Source: Adiantum capillus-veneris
Taxonomy: Eukaryota > Streptophyta > Polypodiopsida > Polypodiales > Pteridaceae
Direction of reading: 5' to 3'
DNA length: 64,000 nucleotides
NCBI GenBank assembly: GCA_014529385.2
Contig: CM043952.1
Span: 150,379,057-150,443,056, forward strand
Shown here one piece after another: positions 58,555-64,000 of the stretch. The notes under the pieces were generated by a model. The model ran no database searches. It had not been told where the DNA came from and was given only the letters and a program-made list of their open reading frames with translations. Every line of letters starts with the position of its first letter. Within the stretch, counting starts at the first letter, position 1. The position numbers and the translations under genes were made by a program.

Positions 58555-60072
58555 AAGGTTCATACTATCCTTAAGCTGTATTCCTTGCATCCATCTAGCA
58601 TCTTCAAAAGGATAATTTTTGAACTTAATAAGATACCATCAAATAATCTTACCATGTTGTAGTACCTTGTCTTCATGTCAAAGGATAGCTTTGGGTTGTA
58701 GCACCTCTTCTTGGTCTTCAACTTTGGGAGGGCCTTCAATAATTGGTTCACTTAGTGGCTCTCCTTTGTAGGGCTTAAGTAGGCTTACATGAAAGGCATT
58801 GTGTATGAGCCAATGGTTGGGCAACTTGAGTTGATAAGCCGTCTCATTGATGGGCTTCAAGATTTGGAAAGGACCATAGTATCTTTTTGATAACTTAACA
58901 TAATATTTTTGATGGCCCGAGGATTTTTCCCCGTCGTCTTCCTTAATTGAGCCTTAGGAAACTTAAGTAAGACCCAATTATTTTCTTTGAACGTTAAGGC
59001 CCTTCTGTGCTTGTCAGTACCAACTTTTTGCCTTTGTTGAGAGATGGATATAGCCTCCTTAATCTTTTGAGCAGATTCTTGTAGGTCACAGCTATATTCA
59101 TCGGCAGCGAAGATCTACCCATGTACTATAAGTAGCAAGGGAGATTAGGTCTTCCCTCAATGATCTCAAAAGGTGATTTTTGTGTAGAAGTATGTACATT
59201 ATTATTGTAGGCATAATTTACAAGAAGTAAGTACTTTTCCCCTTGTGAGCGTTGATCTACTTTGGTAACATAAGTCTTGAGTAGATTGAGTATCGTGAGA
59301 TTGGCTATCTCACTTTGGCCATCCGTTTGTGGGTGATAGGGCGAAGAGAAATTCAATCTTGTTCTTAGATTTTCAAAGAGACCTTTCCAAAAATTAATGG
59401 TCATTCTAGGATCTCGATTTGACACAATGGATGTTGGTAATCCATGGTGTTTGAAAATCTGAGATATTAAGAGAGTTGCCATTTGGTGTGCCTTAATAGT
59501 CTTTTTGATAGAAATAAAGTGTGGTTGCTTGCTAAACCTGTCAACTATTGTCCATATTCTCGTATTTCCATGGATAGACTTGGGTAATCCAGAGATGAAA
59601 TCCATGGATATACTCTCCCATGGTGAATTTGGGATTTGCAATGGTTGGAGTAATCTAGGTTGCTTCCCTCTATCATACTTGGCCTTTTGGCATACTACAC
59701 ATTTTGAAACATACTCTTGTATGTCCACTTTCATGGTAGGCCAATAGAAATACGTTTATACTTCTCAAAGAGTAGGTTGAATACCTTGATGCCCCACATA
59801 GGGAGGAGCATGGGATAACCATGGAAAAGATAACCATCCTGCAGGTGAATGGTTCCTCTTTCTTCCCCAAAGCAAGGGCTGACATTATGTCTCTAAAGTC
59901 AGGGTCAATAGCATACTCATCTATCATATAAGATAGATCATTGTGAGTAGCTATAGACACCGCATTAAATTTTGGTGCCGTGAAAGTGCATCGGCCACTT
60001 GATTGTGCTTACCAGCTATGTGAGCAATATGAAAATGATATTGCAAAAGAAAATGTGCCCACCCCCGAGCAT
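58555..60072 (-). mobile_element. Ty3/gypsy fragment: end of RNase H, integrase, chromodomain
   Basis: On the minus strand from 60,072: NARGWAHFLLQYHFHIAHIAG then KHNQVADALSR (end of RNase H); after a frameshift, DPDFRDIMSALALGK (pre-integrase); then a 202-codon integrase frame (59,126-59,734) with CVVCQKAKYDRGKQ, ISMDFISGLPKS, VDRFSKQPHF, SNRDPRMTINFWKGLF and HPQTDGQSE. Further down are KLPNHWLIHNAFHVSLLKPY and a chromodomain-like end (LIKFKNYPFEDARWM). The first catalytic Asp is kept (SMDF). The SDRD Asp is written SNRD, an Asn. RT lies beyond the copia insertion at 60,073 and outside the window. Confidence 0.9.
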
Positions 60073-60206
60073 TGTATATATGCCCATCACTCTAGGGCTA
60101 TCTATCTTTCCATTTCACACTAAGTAATACACTCTCTATTCTGTGCCTTGAGATTCCTTCATCTTCTCCAAGATGTGTGCGTTTCTCTGCAACCCTAATT
60201 CCAACA
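60073..60206 (+). repeat. Putative 134-bp 5' LTR of the copia element
   Basis: The segment starts TGTATATATGCCC at the point where gypsy homology ends and finishes CCAACA two bases before the primer site. AGCAT (60,068-60,072) would be the 5' target duplication. TATATA lies near the start. The length is short for plant copia LTRs; the 3' LTR lies outside the window, so this is not confirmed. Confidence 0.6.
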
Positions 60207-60208
60207 AT

Positions 60209-60219
60209 TGGTATCAGAG
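60209..60219 (+). promoter_or_regulatory. Primer-binding site, initiator Met tRNA
   Basis: TGGTATCAGAG, an exact match to the usual plant iMet primer site, follows the putative LTR by two bases. Confidence 0.9.
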
Positions 60220-60568
60220 TAGGTTGCGTCCTCCCGGGCTTAGTCGCTAGCTGCTCCAGCACACACCTGCTCACTTTCTCCTATTACAGTGAGGTTTGGC
60301 GAGCATTCGCAGGTCGATAAATATTTTGGGTGAGCTCATAGAGCTCAATCTGCTCAAATTTTTGATTCGGGCTCATTTCGGCCTCCGTTTCCACTGCAAG
60401 TAGTGTTGCACATGCTATTTCGTCATTTTGTGCAGAATTTCTGTCGATGCCGTTTTTTGCATAACAGGTGCCTCATAGTCTTCTACGGTTTGTGCTATAT
60501 AGAACGAGATGTTCCCGCTCCGTTTCTACTATTTTCGGGCAATTTTCACATCAAGTGCAACATTTACC

Positions 60569-61237
60569 ATGGCTGACAACAACAACACAGATGTGTTCAA
60601 GATGTTTGCTGTTGAGGATAGGTTGGATGGGGACAATTACCCTATGTGGGCTTATATGATGCAACATGTTCTTGTGTCAAAAGGCGTCTGGAATATTGTG
60701 AAGGGCATTGATGTACGTCCTGGTTCTAAGGATGTAGGCAATGTTGAGGATGTTGCAGGACTTGCTGCTGCTAGAGTTGTTTTGCCTACGGTAGAACAAG
60801 CTCGTTTGGATGTTAAGGATGTGCAAGCTCATGCATTGACTGCATTGTTTGTGAAGCGCACCATTGTTCCTCACATCCGTTCAGCAAAATCTGCAAAACA
60901 GGCTTGGGATATTTTAGCTGGTCTTTATGCAAGCCGCAATGAGGCTAAAATTGCTTTGCTACGTAAAGAGCTGGAGTCGAAGATTATGCATGAGGAAGAT
61001 GATATGGACACTTTCCTTGCTAGTGTCAAGGATATCAATGAGCAGCTTATTTCTGCAGGTGAAGTCATTTCAGATAGTTCACTTGTGCAGACTGTTCTTG
61101 ATGCCTTACCAGATTCTTACTAGACTTTTGCTAGTACTTGGAGACTTATGACCCAAGGAAATCCAGAAGTTGTCAAGTTTGATGCATTGTCTACATTGAT
61201 TTTGCAAGAGTCACTTTCCAAAAAAAAACAGGACTAG
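60569..61237 (+). pseudogene. Copia gag
   Basis: I chose the ATG at 60,569 because MADNNNTDVFKMFAVE is typical; an in-frame ATG at 60,509 also exists. LDGDNYPMWAYMMQHVL is the copia gag N-terminal signature, followed by VKRTIVPHIRSAKSAKQAW and ELESKIMHEEDDMDTFL. A TAG at 61,121 (ALPDSY-stop-TF) probably replaces CAG. The frame then shifts at an A run near 61,220 before the zinc knuckle CHYCKANDHLIKQC (about 61,408). Confidence 0.9.
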
Positions 61238-61239
61238 AC

Positions 61240-63175
61240 AGCGTGGAGTTGAACAAGCTTTTATTGCTTCTCAAAGAAAGGGTGGTAACAGCAATGCAGC
61301 CACTTCTTATGGTTCTGCTGCAAGTGGAAAAAATATTGTTCCTAATGCTTCTGCTAGCAGCAATTCGTCTGGAAACTCTGGTGATAAGGGAAAAAAGAAG
61401 ATGCGTTGCCATTATTGTAAAGCAAATGATCACTTGATCAAGCAGTGTCCTAAGTTGAAGGCCAAAGAGGCTAAGAAGAAAGAGGGTGGTTCCACTACAA
61501 ATGCAACCATTGTTGAGTCTTCTGTGAAAGGAGACTGTGTTGTTGATGTTGATGTAGAATGGGCTTTTAGCGCAAAGTGCACTTACAATCCTGCTGTCCA
61601 TGATGCATGCTTGTCAGTTGCTGCAGATTCACATGTGTGGTATTTCGACAGTGGTGCTACAAAGCACAATACCTCACATCGTGAATTGTTTACCTCTCTC
61701 GAGTCTATCCCTTATGGGAATTCTGTCACTTGTGCCAAAAATGCCTCTTATCCAGTTCAGGGAGTTGGAAAGATTGTGCTCATTGCTGCAAATGGTAGTT
61801 CTTTCACACTTATTGATGCACTTTATGTACCTGGGATCAAGAACAATCTCTTGTCTGTATCCGCACTTGCTAGACTTGGACTTGTAGTCAAATTTGTGGA
61901 TGACAGATGTAGAGTTCATGATCTCAGTTTTGGTGATGAAATTGTTGCATCTGGCCTCTTGTGTCGTGGGCTGTATAAGCTCACTTTGTATGAAAAGTGT
62001 GATTTTTTTTTGCAAATGCTGTTGCAGATTCAAGGGCTATTTCAAATGCAAAACTTTGGCATGCACGTTTTTGTCATCTGAATCTTGCCAGTTGGCTGCG
62101 TTTGCAGAAATCTGATATGGTTGCTTCTTTGCCACCTCTTGAAGCACCTATCAAACATATTTGTGAAGGCTGTATTTCGGGTAAGATGCAGCGTCCTAAG
62201 TTTCCAAAGGATGGTTCAGTTCAGGCCACTTGCAGGTTGCAGCTTGTACATAATGATGTTTGTGGGCCCATGAAAACTCCGTCCTTGGGCAATTACCCGT
62301 ACTTCATGACTTTCATTGATGATTACTCCAGGCATGCATGAGTATTTCCGCTTAAAGCAAAGTCCGAAGTTTTTATGTGCTTCAAACAATTTCTGGCTAT
62401 GGGTGAAAATGTCTCAAAATGTAGTATGGGCACCCTCCGTTCCAATCGAGGGGGGGAGTATATGTCTCATGAATTCAATGCATTTCTCGCTAGTTGTGGG
62501 ATAAAACACCAATCTATAGTGCCTTATACACCTCAACAAAATGGTGTTGCTGAGAGGAAAAACAGGTCACTTACGGAAATGGCACGATGTATGGTCAAAA
62601 GTCAAGATTTGCCGCATTCTTTTTGGCTTGAGGCCATCATGTGTGCCACTTATGTACTAAACAGGTGTCCTACGAAAGCTTTGTAGTCTATTACTCCATA
62701 TGAAGCATGGCATGATAGAAAGCCCTCTATTGAGCACATGCGTGTTTCTGGTTGTTTGGCATATGCTTTGGTTCCACAAACACAACGCAGAAAATTGGAT
62801 GATAAGGCTGTCAAATGTATTTTTGTTGGTTATACTGCTGAAAGAAAAGGTTACAGGTTATATCATCCGCAAACAAAGCGTATTCTAGTTTCACGGGATG
62901 TAGTGTTTGTGGAAGATTCTGTTCAGCCCTTGCGATCATGTACTAGAGACAATAATGTAAGCTCACATGACATTCATGACACTTTGTTGCCTCTTTTCAG
63001 TGGTGGAAATACGAATGTAATTTCCAATGAGGAAAATGTACAGCCTATGGGGGTTTCTGAAAATGTTACAGATGAGCCTATTACTGATGCAGATGTACAT
63101 GATGTACTCGATGAGGAAAGGGCTGAAAATGAGCAGGCTAGAGGTATGCCAAAATGGCTGGTGCACACTTTTGCG
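61240..63175 (+). pseudogene. Copia protease and integrase
   Basis: The zinc knuckle is followed by protease (WYFDSGATKH, DSG intact), GAG-pre-integrase (LWHARFCHLNLASW, ICEGCISGKM) and the integrase core (HNDVCGPM with the first Asp; FIDDYSRH). TGA at 62,339 replaces an expected Trp. The second catalytic Asp position reads LRSNRGGEY (Asn at 62,444-62,446), while Glu is present in NGVAERKNR. The C-terminal GKGYRLY-type segment (ERKGYRLYHPQTKRILVSRD) is intact. The frame breaks at a T run near 62,000 and at 63,170. Confidence 0.9.
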
Positions 63176-64000
63176 TGACAGTAAATTGTATGCACCTTTG
63201 CCTAGTCGTACTCGTTCAGGCTCTCGCCATGCATCTTATGCATCAGATTGTTATGTTTTGGCTTTGTCTAGCTTACATGATGTTGAGGAGCCTCTGTCTA
63301 TTGATGAAGCACATAATTCAGAAAATTGGATGGCTGCCATGCAATCAGAATATGATGCACTTATAGAAAATGACACATGGAATTTATGTGATTTGCCTCT
63401 TGGCAAAAAGGCCATTGGTACGAAGTGGGTTTACAAGTTGAAACGCAAGCCGGATGGTGAGGTGGATCACCATAAGGCTCGACTTGTTGCATAGGGTTAT
63501 GCACAACAAAAAGGCATAGATTATGAAGAGACCTTTGCTCCCACTTGTAGTATGACTAGTGTGCGTTTTCTATGTGCATTGGTAGCTCATTTTGGTTGGG
63601 ATGTACATCAATCAGACATTGTTACTGCTTTCTTGAATGGTGACATATTTGAGGAAGTTTATGTAACGCAGCCTCACGGTTTTGTCATAAAAGGACAAGA
63701 GGACAAAGTGTGCAGATGTAAGAAGGCTTTGTATGGGTTGAAGCAATCTCTTCGTGCTTGGTGTGAGAAAGCTGACACTCATTTGGTCAGACGAGGCTTT
63801 TGTAACACTCCAACAGAAAGCACATTGTATGTAAAGCGTGAGGATGATGTACTTCTCATTGTGGTTCTTTATGTCGATGATTTGCTGATCACTGGACCAA
63901 ATGAGAGACATATTGCTGAATTTAAGGCTGATTTGAATACTACTTTCAAGATGAAAGATTTGGGACTGTTGCATCATTACATGGGTATACAATTTAAGCA
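63176..64000 (+). pseudogene. Copia reverse transcriptase, 5' part
   Basis: NWMAAMQSEYDALIENDTW, IGTKWVYKLKRKPDGEV and then stop TAG at 63,492 (LVA-stop-GYAQQ). The frame stays the same afterwards: WDVHQSDIVTAFLNGD and LYGLKQSLRAW. The active site VLYVDDLLITG (YVDD) is intact near 63,870. Coding sequence continues to the window edge, so RNase H and the 3' LTR are outside. Confidence 0.92.

Larger units (their letters stand above)
60073..64000 (+). mobile_element. Ty1/copia element, 5' part, truncated by the window end
   Basis: A putative short LTR, a primer-binding site, gag, zinc knuckle, protease, integrase and the first half of RT follow in copia order. The element lies inside the RNase H region of a minus-strand gypsy fragment. 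Frameshifts occur near 61,215-61,235 (A run), 61,998-62,010 (T run) and 63,170, and stops at 61,121, 62,339, 62,684 and 63,492. It is therefore non-autonomous, although most domains are well preserved. Confidence 0.92.

Overview
This window is intergenic-looking, repeat-dominated nuclear DNA from a land plant with a large genome. The evidence is chromodomain-bearing Ty3/gypsy and Ty1/copia retrotransposons primed by initiator-Met tRNA, canonical GT/AG introns, AT-rich sequence with many microsatellites, and two proteins of the plant-type FCP1-homology (DLNG) family. I suspect a fern or another seed-free plant from the look of the repeats and proteins, but the sequence alone does not settle the lineage. 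I see no tRNA, rRNA, CRISPR or prokaryotic operon.

Left third (1-31 kb): a very large family of repeats built on the 20-mer TTGGACAAGTGGTGGACCTT. Copies run on the plus strand from 1 to about 20.2 kb and on the minus strand from about 20.67 to 28.1 kb, then a few plus-strand copies return at 29.8-30.6 kb. At 4.66-8.04 kb the monomers form a higher-order tandem array of about 425-442 bp units. Four coding islands sit inside the arrays. They are a frame-broken multi-exon gene at 12.04-14.69 kb (a DGQHS motif resembling the ParB/DGQHR fold, and possibly a methyltransferase-like end), an intact SET-domain exon at 17.29-17.85 kb, and two intact FCP1-like HAD exons at 18.49-19.69 and 24.87-25.65 kb. 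The last three all start at a 3' splice site in the same phase and all end in a stop. The only donor I see before them (14,694/14,695) has the matching phase, so they could be alternative terminal exons of one long locus, with the arrays acting as introns.

Middle (28-40.7 kb): short repeats, a 288-bp MITE-like element (29.45-29.74 kb), a hairpin-bearing tandem repeat (34.3-34.95 kb), microsatellites, and a degenerate gypsy gag-protease remnant (36.69-38.65 kb).

Right third (40.7-64 kb): nested retrotransposons. A minus-strand copia relic (54.4-53.09 and 41.47-40.78 kb) is split inside its GAG-pre-integrase domain by an 11.6-kb plus-strand gypsy element (41,475-53,087). That element has unusually long LTRs (4,296 and 3,928 bp), each holding a 150-bp tandem array. 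Further right, a minus-strand gypsy fragment (58.55-60.07 kb) is interrupted within its RNase H region by a plus-strand copia element. That copia has a putative LTR of only 134 bp and runs off the window at 64,000. The two plus-strand elements carry stops and catalytic Asp-to-Asn changes of the kind left by cytosine deamination, so they look inactive.
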